Assembly: GCF_002215495.1 (NCBI RefSeq)
Contig: NZ_CP021378.1
Location: forward strand, 332,417-396,416
Origin: Porphyrobacter sp. CACIAM 03H1
GTDB lineage: Bacteria > Pseudomonadota > Alphaproteobacteria > Sphingomonadales > Sphingomonadaceae
Direction: 5' to 3'
DNA length: 64,000 bases
Below the pieces are notes generated by a model. It did not search any database and had not been told where the DNA came from. It worked only from the letters and a program-made list of their open reading frames with translations. Shown here piece by piece: positions 51,891 to 61,053 of this stretch (position 1 is its first letter; each line of letters opens with the position of its first letter). Both the position numbers and the translations under genes were made by a program.

Positions 51891-52909
51891 TCGCCCGCGA
51901 CTTCCAGCACGATCTTGCCGATGTGCTCGCCCGCTTCCATCCGGGCATGGGCGGCGGCGGCCTCGGCGAGGGGGAAGGTCGTGTCCATCACCGGCGCCAG
52001 CTCCCCGTCGGCGAAGAGCGGCCAGGCGTTGTCGGCGATCTCGTCGGCCAGCGCGGCCTTGAAGGCATCGGAACGCGGGCGCAGGGTCGATCCGGTCAGG
52101 GTCAGCCGCTTCATCATCACCAGCGCCATGTTGATGTCGGCCTTCGCGCCGCCCAGCACCGCGATGGTGACATGGCGCCCGTCCTCGGCGAGGCACTTGA
52201 GATTGCGCGCGACATAATCGCCCGACACCATGTCGAGCACCACGTTCACGCCCTTGCCCCCGGTGTGCGCCATCACCGCCTCGACGAAATCCGTCTCGCG
52301 GTAGTTGATCGCGAGATCCGCGCCGATGCGGGTCGCGGCGGCGCACTTGGGGGTGTCGCCACAGGTGACGATCACCTCCATCCCGAAGGCCTTGGCGAGC
52401 AGGATCGCCGTCGTCCCGATGCCGCTCGTGCCGCCGTGGACCAGCACGCGTTCCCCGTCGCGCGCGAGGCCGCGCTCGAACAGGTTGTGCCACACGGTGA
52501 ACAGGGTCTCGGGCAGCGCGGCGGCCTCGGACAGCATCATGCCCTTGGGCACCGGCAGGGTGTGCTGCCAGTGCGCGGCGCAATATTCGGCATAGCCCCC
52601 GCCCGGGGTGAGGGCTGCGACATATTGCCCGATCATCTCGCGCGGGACCTCGGTGCCGACTGCGACGACCTCGCCCGCGACCTCGAGCCCGAGCAGCGGC
52701 GAGGCGCCCGGCGGGGCGGGATACATGCCGGCGCGCTGGAGGCAGTCGGGACGGTTGACCCCGGCATAGGCAACGCGGATCAGCACGTCGTCCGGGCGCA
52801 GGCGCGGCAGGGGCGAGGTCTGGAGCTTCAGCACCTCGGGGCCCCCGGGTGTGTCGAAGCCAATCGATTGCATGACCTCGGGCAGTTCCACCCCGTTGCT
52901 TGCGACCAT
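51881..52909 (-). CDS. NAD(P)H quinone oxidoreductase, zinc-independent MDR family (QOR-like)
   Basis: A 342-residue medium-chain dehydrogenase/reductase. GVNRPDCLQRAGMYPAPPGASPLLGLEVAGEVVAVG replaces the zinc-binding pattern, and the NADPH site is VLVHGGTSGIGTTAILLAKAFG. The C-terminal HIGKIVLEV is family-typical. The best similarity by eye is to PIG3-type quinone oxidoreductases. GTG 52930 is an alternative start; ATG 52909 has GGGGGCG upstream. Confidence 0.9.
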   Translation of the reverse strand: MVASNGVELPEVMQSIGFDTPGGPEVLKLQTSPLPRLRPDDVLIRVAYAGVNRPDCLQRAGMYPAPPGASPLLGLEVAGEVVAVGTEVPREMIGQYVAALTPGGGYAEYCAAHWQHTLPVPKGMMLSEAAALPETLFTVWHNLFERGLARDGERVLVHGGTSGIGTTAILLAKAFGMEVIVTCGDTPKCAAATRIGADLAINYRETDFVEAVMAHTGGKGVNVVLDMVSGDYVARNLKCLAEDGRHVTIAVLGGAKADINMALVMMKRLTLTGSTLRPRSDAFKAALADEIADNAWPLFADGELAPVMDTTFPLAEAAAAHARMEAGEHIGKIVLEVAGDQA

Positions 52910-53007
52910 CAGCTGCGCCCCCAACCCCACAATTTAACCATCTTGCACCTGCGAATAACCGTCTCGCCGATTGACAGCAAGCCGCTTGGGGCGGATGCTG
53001 CGCCGCA

Positions 53008-53211
53008 ATGGAAGAACCCGATCGCCCGCGGCCTGTCGGAGATGCAGCGAGTCGCCTCGCACGCGAGGACCTCGGCCCCTATTCGCAAGCCGAGCTGGAC
53101 GAGCGGATCGCGCTGCTCGAAGCGGAAATCGCACGGGTCAGGGCGCACAGCGCCAAGGCCGCCGCCCACCGTGCCGCTGCCGATGCGCTGTTCGCGAAGG
53201 GGCCGGGATGA
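53008..53211 (+). CDS. DUF1192 domain small protein
   Basis: A 67-residue protein, conserved in Alphaproteobacteria. The family core is ELDERIALLEAEIARVRAH, a short coiled coil, after a polar N-terminus and the LGPYSQAELDERI lead. Function is unknown. It diverges from the quinone oxidoreductase and precedes clpA by 132 bases. Confidence 0.85.
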   Translation: MEEPDRPRPVGDAASRLAREDLGPYSQAELDERIALLEAEIARVRAHSAKAAAHRAAADALFAKGPG

Positions 53212-53343
53212 TCCGGACAGGGGCTTCCTTCGTATTGCCACGCGGGGATTCGCAATTCCTGTCCGTCCCCCCATATTGTCGGAAAATGGCTCTCACCGTC
53301 CGCTCGCCACGGGCATCCTCTCTCCGCTGAAAAGGCCTCCCCC

Positions 53344-55701
53344 ATGCCCAGCTTCGCCCAGAACCTCGAACGCACGCTGCACAACGCGCTCGGCAACGCG
53401 TCGGAACGGCGGCACGAATACGCCACGCTCGAGCACCTGCTGCTCGCGCTGATCGATGATGAGGACGCCGCCCAGGTGATGGCCGCCTGCGGGGTCGACC
53501 TTGCCGAACTGGGCGAGGTCGTGAAGCAGTATCTCGATCAGGAATACCAGAGCCTCAAGACCGAGGACGGCGCCGATCCGCAGCCGACCGCCGGCTTCCA
53601 GCGGGTGATCCAGCGGGCGATCCTGCACGTCCAGTCCTCGGGCAAGGACACCGTCACCGGCGCCAACGTGCTGGTCGCGCTGTTCTCCGAGCGCGATTCC
53701 TACGCGGTCTATTTCCTCCAGCAGCAGGACATGAGCCGGCTCGACGCGGTGAGCTACATCAGCCACGGCATCGGCAAGGGCGGCCGCCAGATCGAGAGCA
53801 AGACGCCGCAGGGCACCGACAAGGCCGAGGAAGCCGCACAGACCAAGGAGACGGGCGGCAACAAGAAGGAAACCGCCCTCGACCAGTTCACGGTCAACCT
53901 CAACGCCAAGGCGGAAAGCGGCAAGATCGATCCGCTGATCGGCCGCGGGCCCGAGGTCGACCGGACGATCCAGATCCTGTGCCGCCGTTCCAAGAACAAC
54001 CCGCTCTATGTGGGCGATCCGGGCGTCGGCAAGACCGCGATCGCGGAAGGCCTCGCACGCAAGATCGTCGAGGGCGATGTGCCCGAGGTGCTCGCCGAGG
54101 CGGTGATCTACTCGCTCGACATGGGTGCGCTGCTCGCTGGCACGCGCTATCGCGGCGACTTCGAGGAGCGGCTGAAGCAGGTCGTCACCGAGCTCGAGGC
54201 CATGCCGAATGCGGTGCTGTTCATCGACGAAATCCACACCGTGATCGGCGCTGGTGCGACCAGCGGCGGGGCGATGGACGCCTCGAACCTGCTGAAGCCG
54301 GCGCTGTCGAGCGGCGCGATCCGCTGCATCGGCTCGACCACCTACAAGGAGTTCCGCAACCACTTCGAGAAGGACCGCGCGCTGCTGCGCCGCTTCCAGA
54401 AGATCGACGTGAACGAGCCGACCATCGAGGACACGATCAAGATCCTGAAAGGCCTGCGCACAGCCTTCGAGGATCACCACAAGGTCAAGTACACGCCCGA
54501 CGCGATCAAGACTGCGGTGGAGCTGTCGGCGCGCTACATCAACGACCGCAAGCTGCCCGACAAGGCAATCGACGTGATCGACGAGGTCGGCGCGATGCAG
54601 ATGCTCGTGCCGCCCAGCCGCCGCAAGAAGACCATCACCGCCCGCGAGATCGAGCAGGTCATCGCGACCATGGCGCGCATCCCTCCCAAGTCGGTCAGCA
54701 AGGACGACAAGAAGGCGCTCGAAAACCTCGAACGCGATCTCAAGCACGTCGTCTTCGGGCAGGACGAGGCGATCACCCGCCTTGCCACTGCCATGAAGCT
54801 GAGCCGTGCCGGCCTGCGCGATCCGGACAAGCCGATCGGCTCGTTCCTGTTCTCCGGCCCCACCGGCGTCGGCAAGACCGAGGTCGCGCGCCAGCTCGCA
54901 ACGATCATGGGGATCGAGCTGAAGCGCTTCGACATGTCGGAATACATGGAGCGCCACTCCGTATCGCGCCTGATCGGCGCGCCTCCGGGCTATGTCGGCT
55001 ACGATCAGGGCGGCCTGCTGACCGATGCGGTCGACCAGAACCCGCATTGCGTGCTGCTGCTCGACGAAATCGAGAAGGCCCACCCGGACCTCTACAACAT
55101 CCTGTTGCAGGTGATGGATAACGGTCGCCTGACCGACCACCACGGCAAGACGGTCGATTTCCGCAACGTGGTCCTCATCATGACCACCAATGCGGGCGCG
55201 GCCGACATGGCGCGGCAGGGCATCGGCTTCGGCGACGTGTCCAAGGAGGACGCGGGCGACGAGGCGGTGAAGAAGATGTTCACCCCCGAGTTCCGCAACC
55301 GCTTGGATGCGATCGTGCCCTTCGCCTATCTCGGCAAGAGCACCGTGGCGCGGGTGGTCGACAAGTTCATCCTCCAGCTCGAACTCCAGCTGGCCGAACA
55401 GAACGTCCACATCCAGTTCGACAGCGACGCGCGGGGCTGGCTCGCCGACAAGGGCTACGACAAGCTCTACGGTGCCCGCCCGATGGCCCGCCTGATCCAG
55501 GAAAAGATCAAGCAGCCGCTCGCCGAGGAACTGCTGTTCGGCAAGCTGTCCGAGGGCGGCGAGGTCCATGTCAGCATCAAGGACGGAAAGCCCGCCTTCG
55601 AGATGACTCCGGCCCCGCCCAAGGTGAAGCCGGTCAAGAAGGCGGCGGCAAAGAAGAAACCCGCTGCCAAGAACCCCGCCGCCGAGACCGACGAGGGCTG
55701 A
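53344..55701 (+). CDS. clpA: ATP-dependent Clp protease ATP-binding subunit ClpA
   Basis: AAA+ unfoldase of 785 residues that feeds substrates to ClpP. The N-domain (about 1-145) starts SFAQNLERTLHNALGNA. D1 has Walker A GDPGVGKT (about 224) and Walker B VLFIDEIHTVIGAGATSGG; D2 has Walker A GPTGVGKTE (about 505) and Walker B VLLLDEIEKAHPD, with the pore loop GYVGYDQGG. The Lys/Ala-rich C-terminus (residues 760-785) is an extension. clpS is not in the window. An intrinsic terminator follows. Confidence 0.97.
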   Translation: MPSFAQNLERTLHNALGNASERRHEYATLEHLLLALIDDEDAAQVMAACGVDLAELGEVVKQYLDQEYQSLKTEDGADPQPTAGFQRVIQRAILHVQSSGKDTVTGANVLVALFSERDSYAVYFLQQQDMSRLDAVSYISHGIGKGGRQIESKTPQGTDKAEEAAQTKETGGNKKETALDQFTVNLNAKAESGKIDPLIGRGPEVDRTIQILCRRSKNNPLYVGDPGVGKTAIAEGLARKIVEGDVPEVLAEAVIYSLDMGALLAGTRYRGDFEERLKQVVTELEAMPNAVLFIDEIHTVIGAGATSGGAMDASNLLKPALSSGAIRCIGSTTYKEFRNHFEKDRALLRRFQKIDVNEPTIEDTIKILKGLRTAFEDHHKVKYTPDAIKTAVELSARYINDRKLPDKAIDVIDEVGAMQMLVPPSRRKKTITAREIEQVIATMARIPPKSVSKDDKKALENLERDLKHVVFGQDEAITRLATAMKLSRAGLRDPDKPIGSFLFSGPTGVGKTEVARQLATIMGIELKRFDMSEYMERHSVSRLIGAPPGYVGYDQGGLLTDAVDQNPHCVLLLDEIEKAHPDLYNILLQVMDNGRLTDHHGKTVDFRNVVLIMTTNAGAADMARQGIGFGDVSKEDAGDEAVKKMFTPEFRNRLDAIVPFAYLGKSTVARVVDKFILQLELQLAEQNVHIQFDSDARGWLADKGYDKLYGARPMARLIQEKIKQPLAEELLFGKLSEGGEVHVSIKDGKPAFEMTPAPPKVKPVKKAAAKKKPAAKNPAAETDEG

Positions 55702-55720
55702 AGCCGGCCGTACAACATTC

Positions 55721-55760
55721 GGGGCGCGGGAGAGGAACCTCTTCCGCGCCCTTTCTGTTT
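55721..55760 (+). terminator. intrinsic terminator after clpA
   Basis: GGGCGCGG-g-AGAGG-aa-CCTCT-t-CCGCGCCC, a 13-bp stem with one mismatch and a 2-base loop, followed by TTTCTGTTT. It lies 20 bases after the clpA stop and 8 bases before the start of the exonuclease gene. Confidence 0.9.
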
Positions 55761-55768
55761 AGACCACG

Positions 55769-56776
55769 ATGAGCTCCCCCTTCTCCTGGATCAGGCCCGA
55801 GCCGTGGGGCATCCATGTCGTCCCCGCCGACATCTGGGTCGATCCCTCGCGGCCTGTGCCGCGCGCGCTGGTCACGCATGGCCATGCCGATCACGCCCGT
55901 GGCGGGCACGGGGAGACCATCGCTACCCCCGCAACGCTGGCGATCATGAAGTTGCGCTACGCGACTTCGCAAGGCGCGGTGCCGGTCGGATATGGCGAGA
56001 CGGTCCGCCTCGGCGGCGGTGTCTCGGCGACCTTCGTTCCCGCCGGCCACGTGCTCGGCAGCGCGCAGATCCTGCTCGAGCACGCCGGCGAGCGGGTCAC
56101 CATCACCGGCGATTACAAGCGCGCTCGCGATCCGACCTGCGCGCCCTTCGAAGTCACCCCCTGCGACATCTTCATCACCGAGGCGACCTTCGGTCTGCCC
56201 GTCTTCACCCACCCGCCCATCGGCGAGGAGATCGGCAAGCTGCTCGCGGCGCGCGCCGAGAACCCGGACAGCTGCATCCTTGTCGGCGCCTATGCGCTCG
56301 GCAAGGCACAGCGGGTGATCGCGGAGCTGCGGGCGGCGGGCCACAGCGACACGATCTGGCTCCACGGCGCGATGGAGGCGATGTGCAATCTCTACGAGGA
56401 GCACGGCGTGGCACTGGGCGACCTGCGGCTGGTGAGTGATGCACCCTCGAAGGAGGCGATGCGCGGCAGCATCGTCATGGCCCCACCCTCGGCGCTCAAC
56501 GACCGCTGGAGCCGCCGCCTGCCCGAACCCGTCACCGCGATGGCGAGTGGATGGATGCGCGTACGCCAGCGCGCCCGCCAGCGCGGGGTCGAGCTGCCGC
56601 TGGTCATTTCGGACCATGCCGACTGGGGCGAACTCACCCGCACCATCGCGGAAGTGAACCCGCAGGAGACCTGGATCACCCACGGCCGCGAGGAGGCGCT
56701 GCTGCGCTGGTGCGAGCTATCCGAGCGCCGCGCCCGCGCGCTGGCGCTGGTGGGCTACGAGGACGAGGATGACTAG
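55769..56776 (+). CDS. ligase-associated DNA exonuclease (metallo-beta-lactamase fold)
   Basis: A 335-residue MBL/beta-CASP-type nuclease. The zinc motif THGHADHARGGH is at about residues 36-47, with FVPAGHVLGSAQIL, ITGDYKRARDPTC (D ligand) and ITEATFGLPVF; the C-terminal VISDHADWGEL and THGREEALLRW supply the late His residues. These proteins accompany the ATP-dependent DNA ligase in bacterial repair clusters. The ligase is 440 bases downstream, separated by a short antisense gene. Confidence 0.9.
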   Translation: MSSPFSWIRPEPWGIHVVPADIWVDPSRPVPRALVTHGHADHARGGHGETIATPATLAIMKLRYATSQGAVPVGYGETVRLGGGVSATFVPAGHVLGSAQILLEHAGERVTITGDYKRARDPTCAPFEVTPCDIFITEATFGLPVFTHPPIGEEIGKLLAARAENPDSCILVGAYALGKAQRVIAELRAAGHSDTIWLHGAMEAMCNLYEEHGVALGDLRLVSDAPSKEAMRGSIVMAPPSALNDRWSRRLPEPVTAMASGWMRVRQRARQRGVELPLVISDHADWGELTRTIAEVNPQETWITHGREEALLRWCELSERRARALALVGYEDEDD

Positions 56777-56798
56777 CACCCTCGCCCTCGCAAACGGC

Positions 56799-57116
56799 TT
56801 ACTTGATGGTGGCCAGATCGGCAGCGATCTTGGCGAGCATCTCGTCGGTGATCATCCCCTGCGAGAAAGGCGCGAGGGTCTTGAGGCTCAGCGCCTTGAA
56901 CTGGTCGTAGGCGGGGTGCTGGTCGATGCCGGGCAGGTGCTTCACGAGCACGGCCTTGGCGCGCTCGTCGGCAACCAGCGCCTCGATGGGGGTGTCGATC
57001 GAGAACAGCGCGGCCGGCGCGGGGGCGGTCGGCGCCGGGTCCTGGGCGAGCGCGGCGGCGGGCGCCGCAACGGCGGCGAGGGAAAGACCGAGGGCAGCGA
57101 GAGGCGAGAACGTCAT
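56799..57116 (-). CDS. small exported hypothetical protein
   Basis: A 105-residue protein with a signal peptide (FSPLAALGLSLAAVAAPAAALAQ), a Pro/Ala-rich linker, and a conserved-looking core FSIDTPIEALVADERAKAVLVKHLPGIDQHPAYDQF ending LAKIAADLATIK. Similar C-terminal modules occur at the ends of sphingomonad exported hydrolases, here on their own. It lies on the opposite strand between exonuclease and ligase. ATG 57116 is preferred because the signal peptide follows directly. Confidence 0.78.
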   Translation of the reverse strand: MTFSPLAALGLSLAAVAAPAAALAQDPAPTAPAPAALFSIDTPIEALVADERAKAVLVKHLPGIDQHPAYDQFKALSLKTLAPFSQGMITDEMLAKIAADLATIK

Positions 57117-57214
57117 GCAGGCGGTTCCTTGTTGAAGACGCAAGGCAAAGGCGCGTCGGTCACGCTATCTAGCGCATCCGTATGTCGGCGCAATGAACCG
57201 GTTGGGCACAGCTG

Positions 57215-58813
57215 ATGGAGGAATTCGCCGCCCTGCTGGACGCGCTGGTCTACACCACCAGCCGCAACCGCAAGCTCGCGCTGATCGCCGCCTATCTGCG
57301 CGAAAACGCCGATCCCGACCGCGGCTGGGCGCTCGCGGCGCTTACCGACGGGCTCGACTTTCCGGCAGTGAAGTCCTCGACGGTGCGCAATCTGATGATG
57401 GAGCGGGTCGATCCGGTGCTGTGGACGCTCTCCCGCGATTTCGTCGGCGACACGGCCGAGACCGCAAGCCTGCTCTGGCCCGAGCCGGAGGACCCGCTCC
57501 CGCAGCCCGACCTGTCGCTCGCCGAGGTGGTCAAGCGCCTGTCCGCCCTCACCCGCGCCAGCGCGCCGCGCGAATTGCCCGGGTTGCTGGATAGGCTCGA
57601 TGCCAAGGGCCGCTACGCCCTCATCAAGCTCGCCACCGGCGGGATGCGGGTGGGCGTCTCCGCGCGCCTCGCCAAGACCGCCTTTGCGCTCGCCTTCGAT
57701 GTCCCGGTGGAGGAGGTCGAGGAATACTGGCACGCCCTCGCCCCGCCCTATGCCGAACTTTTCGCATGGGCCGCAGACGGCGGCCCTGCCCCCGATCTCG
57801 CCGGCGTGCCGCGCTTCCGCCCCTTCATGCTCGCCCACCCGCTCGAGGACGGGGAGGTGGACCTCGCGGACTATGCCGCCGAGTGGAAATGGGACGGTAT
57901 CCGGGTGCAGCTGGTCCGGGCGGGCGGAGAGACGCGGGTCTATTCGCGCTCGGGCGACGACATATCGACGACATTCCCCGAACTGCTCGATGTCCTGCCG
58001 ATGGACGCGGTACTGGATGGCGAATTGCTGGTGCGCGGCTCCGCACAGGGCGGCGAAGCGGGCGGCGCGGCGAGTTTCAACGCGCTCCAGCAAAGGCTCG
58101 GGCGCAAGACCGTCTCCAAGGCGATGCTCAAGGAATACCCGGCCTTCGTGCGGCTCTACGACGTGCTGATCCTCGAAGGCCGCGACTGGCGCGAGGCCCC
58201 GTGGGAGTCGCGCCGCGCGACTTTGGAGGCGCTCATGCCGCGCCTGCCCGCCAGCCATTTCGATCTCTCGCAGCTGGTCGAGGCCGAGGACTTCGCCGCC
58301 CTCGCCGCGATCCGCGACACCGCGCGCGACGAGGCGATCGAGGGGCTGATGCTCAAGCACCGCACCAGCCCCTACGTGGCGGGCCGCAAGGTCGCCCTGT
58401 GGTACAAGTGGAAGCGTGATCCGCTGCTGATCGACTGCGTGCTGATGTATGCCCAGCGCGGCAGCGGCAAGCGGTCGAGCTTCTATTCGGACTACACCTT
58501 CGGCTGCTGGGCGGGCGATCCCGATGCGGGGGCGGAGCTGCTCCCCGTCGGCAAGGCCTATTCGGGCTTCACCGACGAGGAGCTGAAGAAGCTCGACCGT
58601 TTCGTGCGGCAGAACACTCTGAGCAAGTTCGGACCGGTGCGCGAGGTGGAGCGCAAGCTGGTGTTCGAGGTCGCCTTCGATTCGGTGCACGCCAGCAAGC
58701 GCCACAAAAGCGGCCTCGCGATGCGCTTCCCCCGCATCCACCGCATCCGCTGGGACAAGCCCGCGCACGAGGCAGACTGGGTCGAGGGGCTGAGGGCGCT
58801 GATAAAGGATTGA
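57215..58813 (+). CDS. ATP-dependent DNA ligase (repair type)
   Basis: A 532-residue NTP-dependent ligase. An N-terminal DNA-binding domain (about 1-195) includes GRYALIKLATGGMRVGVSARL. The nucleotidyltransferase motif I is AAEWKWDGIRVQ with the AMP-accepting Lys at about residue 226; RVYSRSGDDIS (Ia/III region), DGELLVRG, EGLMLKHRTSPY (IV) and LWYKWKRD (V) follow. The C-terminal OB domain ends with RFPRIHRIRWDKP. It is the cisplatin-resistance/ligase-associated subtype. No lhr helicase or phosphoesterase partner is adjacent. Confidence 0.93.
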   Translation: MEEFAALLDALVYTTSRNRKLALIAAYLRENADPDRGWALAALTDGLDFPAVKSSTVRNLMMERVDPVLWTLSRDFVGDTAETASLLWPEPEDPLPQPDLSLAEVVKRLSALTRASAPRELPGLLDRLDAKGRYALIKLATGGMRVGVSARLAKTAFALAFDVPVEEVEEYWHALAPPYAELFAWAADGGPAPDLAGVPRFRPFMLAHPLEDGEVDLADYAAEWKWDGIRVQLVRAGGETRVYSRSGDDISTTFPELLDVLPMDAVLDGELLVRGSAQGGEAGGAASFNALQQRLGRKTVSKAMLKEYPAFVRLYDVLILEGRDWREAPWESRRATLEALMPRLPASHFDLSQLVEAEDFAALAAIRDTARDEAIEGLMLKHRTSPYVAGRKVALWYKWKRDPLLIDCVLMYAQRGSGKRSSFYSDYTFGCWAGDPDAGAELLPVGKAYSGFTDEELKKLDRFVRQNTLSKFGPVREVERKLVFEVAFDSVHASKRHKSGLAMRFPRIHRIRWDKPAHEADWVEGLRALIKD

Positions 58814-58863
58814 CGGGAGCCGCGCGGCGCATGACAAGTTGCAAATCGCAACCGGAGAGAACC

Positions 58864-59379
58864 ATGTCTTACGCCACCGCAGCCCTTGCCACCTGTGCCA
58901 ACATGCTCGGCACACTCGATCACCTCGTCACCAAGGCCGAAGGCCACGAGAAGGGCGAAGCGCTGCCTCAGGCGCGGCTCGCCGAAGACATGTTCCCGCT
59001 GCACACCCAGATCCGATTCGCCATCGATCAGGTGGTAACCGCCCTGAAGCGGCTCGGAGCGTCGGAGCTTGCCGCGGACGACAGCGAGATCGCCAGTTTC
59101 GCCGAAGCCCACACCCGCATCGCGGCTGTCCAGGCGCTGGTTGCGGAAACAGATCCGGCGACCTGGCCCGCGAGCGCCGACGTCGTGGAGTTCGACCTGC
59201 CCAACGGCATGGGCTTCAGGATGCAGGCGCACGAATATTGCCGGGACTGGGCGATCCCCCAGCTCTATTTCCATGTCATGGCCGCCTACGCGATCCTGCG
59301 TGCAGAAGGGCTCGCTGTCGGGAAGGCCGATTATGTCGGCTACATGATGAAGTATCTGAAGCAGCCCGTCGCGGGTTAG
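58864..59379 (+). CDS. DUF1993 family protein
   Basis: A 171-residue helical protein of the DUF1993 type, distantly related to DinB-like four-helix bundles. Visible features are LATCANMLGTLDHLVTKAE near the start, LAEDMFPLHTQIRFAIDQV, and a C-terminal HEYCRDWAIPQLYFHVMAAYAILRAEG before YVGYMMKYL. ATG 58864 has GGAGAGAACC upstream. Function is unknown. It overlaps the convergent gamma-carbonic anhydrase by 4 bases. Confidence 0.85.
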   Translation: MSYATAALATCANMLGTLDHLVTKAEGHEKGEALPQARLAEDMFPLHTQIRFAIDQVVTALKRLGASELAADDSEIASFAEAHTRIAAVQALVAETDPATWPASADVVEFDLPNGMGFRMQAHEYCRDWAIPQLYFHVMAAYAILRAEGLAVGKADYVGYMMKYLKQPVAG

Positions 59380-59942
59380 CCGAGCGCAGCCGCCACAGCG
59401 GCTGCGTGCGCCTTGGCGTTCTCGGCATAGTGCATCACGCCCACGCGCATTCCGGCGATGGCGGCGTCGTTCAGTTCCTTCATCTTCACCGCGGGCCGCC
59501 CGGCCCACAGCTCGCGCTCGCCCATAACCTTGCGCTCGGTGAGCATCGCGCCCGCCGCCAGCATCGCGTCAGAGCCGATCACTGCCTTGTTCATGACGAT
59601 CGCGCCGAGGCCGACGAAGCCGCGGTCGTGGATCGTGCAGCCGTGCACCATCGCCATATGGCCGATCAGCACATCGTCGCCGATCACCAGCGGGCAGCCG
59701 TCGGGGTCGCCGGGGCGCGGCGGGTCACAGTGGAGGACGCTTCCGTCCTGGACATTGGTGCGCTCGCCGATGCGGATGCTGAAGACGTCGGCGCGCAGCA
59801 CGCAATTGTACCAGATCGAGGAGCCTGCCCCGATCACGACGTCGCCGATGATCGTGCAGCCGGGGGCGATGAAGGCGGTCTCGTGGATCTGCGGGGTCTT
59901 GCCGTGGATCGGCACGATGTTAACGCCGGGGCGTGTGGTCAT
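59376..59942 (-). CDS. gamma-class carbonic anhydrase family protein
   Basis: A 188-residue left-handed beta-helix protein: repeats such as AFIAPGCTIIGDVVIGAGSSIWYN and VLRADVFSIRIGERTNVQDGSVLH, with zinc-type histidines in VLHCDP and in IGHMAMVHGCTI, and LWAGRPAVKMKEL before the final helix. It is the YrdA/Paa-type subgroup, in which activity is often unproven. The start overlaps the preceding GNAT stop by 4 bases (ATGA). It is last of the hemB-GNAT-GNAT-GNAT run. Confidence 0.92.
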   Translation of the reverse strand: MTTRPGVNIVPIHGKTPQIHETAFIAPGCTIIGDVVIGAGSSIWYNCVLRADVFSIRIGERTNVQDGSVLHCDPPRPGDPDGCPLVIGDDVLIGHMAMVHGCTIHDRGFVGLGAIVMNKAVIGSDAMLAAGAMLTERKVMGERELWAGRPAVKMKELNDAAIAGMRVGVMHYAENAKAHAAAVAAALG

Positions 59943-60496
59943 GGCAGGGATTCCCATTCTGCGCGGGAGATCGCGTATTGGATGGTCGGGTTTTCTTCGG
60001 GCGGATCGGCGGGGTTGTGGAAGGCGAGGTCGTCGCGCCGGCGCATACCCAGCTTCTCCATCAGCCGCCAGCTTCCCTCGTTCGCATGACAGGTCATGGC
60101 GACGATATGCGGCGCGCGATGCACCGCGAAACCCCAGTCCATCACCGCGCGCATCGCCTCGAAGGCATAGCCGCGGCGCCAGCGGTCCTCGCGCACCAGC
60201 CAGCCGATCTCGTGGTCGCCGGGGTTGGGGGCGAGCGGATGGATGATCCGGCGCAGCCCGCAATGGCCGACGAACTCGCCGGTGGCGCGCTCCTCCATGA
60301 TCATGAAGCCGAAGCCCTCGGCAGCGAACCCCGCGCGCGAGGCGGCATGCTTGGCGGCGATCACCGCGCGCGGCTGCACGCCGCCGAGCCAGCGCATCAC
60401 CGCAGGGGTGTTGAGCAGCGTCATGTGCGGATCGAGGTCGTCCTCGCCGATCTGCCGCAGGATCAGCCGGTCGGTCGTCAGAACGGGAGCCGTCAC
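59939..60496 (-). CDS. GNAT acetyltransferase, RimJ/RimL type (paralog 3)
   Basis: A 185-residue N-acetyltransferase: TDRLILRQIGEDDLDP, HEIGWLVREDRWRRGYAFEAM (acetyl-CoA loop) and MTCHANEGSWRLMEKLGMRRRDDL. The GTG at 60496 was chosen over ATG 60508 because GGGAGG lies 5 bases upstream and it overlaps the previous stop as GTGA. It is the last of three adjacent paralogs; the VMRWLGGVQ segment is shared with the next one. Confidence 0.85.
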   Translation of the reverse strand: MTAPVLTTDRLILRQIGEDDLDPHMTLLNTPAVMRWLGGVQPRAVIAAKHAASRAGFAAEGFGFMIMEERATGEFVGHCGLRRIIHPLAPNPGDHEIGWLVREDRWRRGYAFEAMRAVMDWGFAVHRAPHIVAMTCHANEGSWRLMEKLGMRRRDDLAFHNPADPPEENPTIQYAISRAEWESLP

Positions 60497-61053
60497 GCCG
60501 CCTCCCATGTCTCGCGCGCAATGGCATAGGCGATGATGCGCGGGTTGGCGGGATCGAAATCCGGGCTGTCGAAGTCGAGGTCCTCGCGCCGCTGCATTCC
60601 GAGGCGGATCATCAGGCCCCAGCTCGCCGCGTTGTTCTGCACGGTGAGCGCGATCACCTCGTCCGCGCCGAAGCGGTGGAAGGCGAGGTCGAGCGCGGCA
60701 GCGGCGGCCTCCTTCGCGTAGCCCTGCCCCCAGGCATCCTCGCGCAGCCGCCAGCCCACTTCCATCATCCCCTGCGGGCCGCCCGCCTGGTTGGACCGCT
60801 TCAATCCGCAGAAGCCGAGCAGCGCGCCATCCTCGCGGCGTTCGACGACCCAGAACGTGTGGCCGTGGTCGGCGCGGTAGCCCTCGACCCGCGCCTGCGC
60901 CGCCGCGCGTCCGGCCTCGTCCTGCACCCCGCCGAGCCAGCGCATGACGGCGGCCGTGTTGGTCACACGCCAGAACTCTGGCCAGTCAGCCTCGCGCCAG
61001 TCGCGCAAGGTCAGGCGAGCGGTGTCGTGACGGAACTCAGGCACAGGGGGCAT
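60493..61053 (-). CDS. GNAT acetyltransferase, RimJ/RimL type (paralog 2)
   Basis: About 186 residues: TARLTLRDWREADWPEF, VMRWLGGVQDEAG, MMEVGWRLREDAWGQGYAKEAAAA (acetyl-CoA loop), and NNAASWGLMIRLGMQRREDL. ATG 61053 overlaps the previous gene by 17 bases; a GTG at 61044 is an alternative. The 3' end couples to paralog 3. The substrate is probably a protein N-terminus or small amine. Confidence 0.85.
   Translation of the reverse strand: MPPVPEFRHDTARLTLRDWREADWPEFWRVTNTAAVMRWLGGVQDEAGRAAAQARVEGYRADHGHTFWVVERREDGALLGFCGLKRSNQAGGPQGMMEVGWRLREDAWGQGYAKEAAAAALDLAFHRFGADEVIALTVQNNAASWGLMIRLGMQRREDLDFDSPDFDPANPRIIAYAIARETWEAA

Noticed and set aside
53293..55569. Minus-strand frame of more than 700 codons
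   Set aside because: Antisense to clpA; the composition is that of a GC-rich shadow frame.
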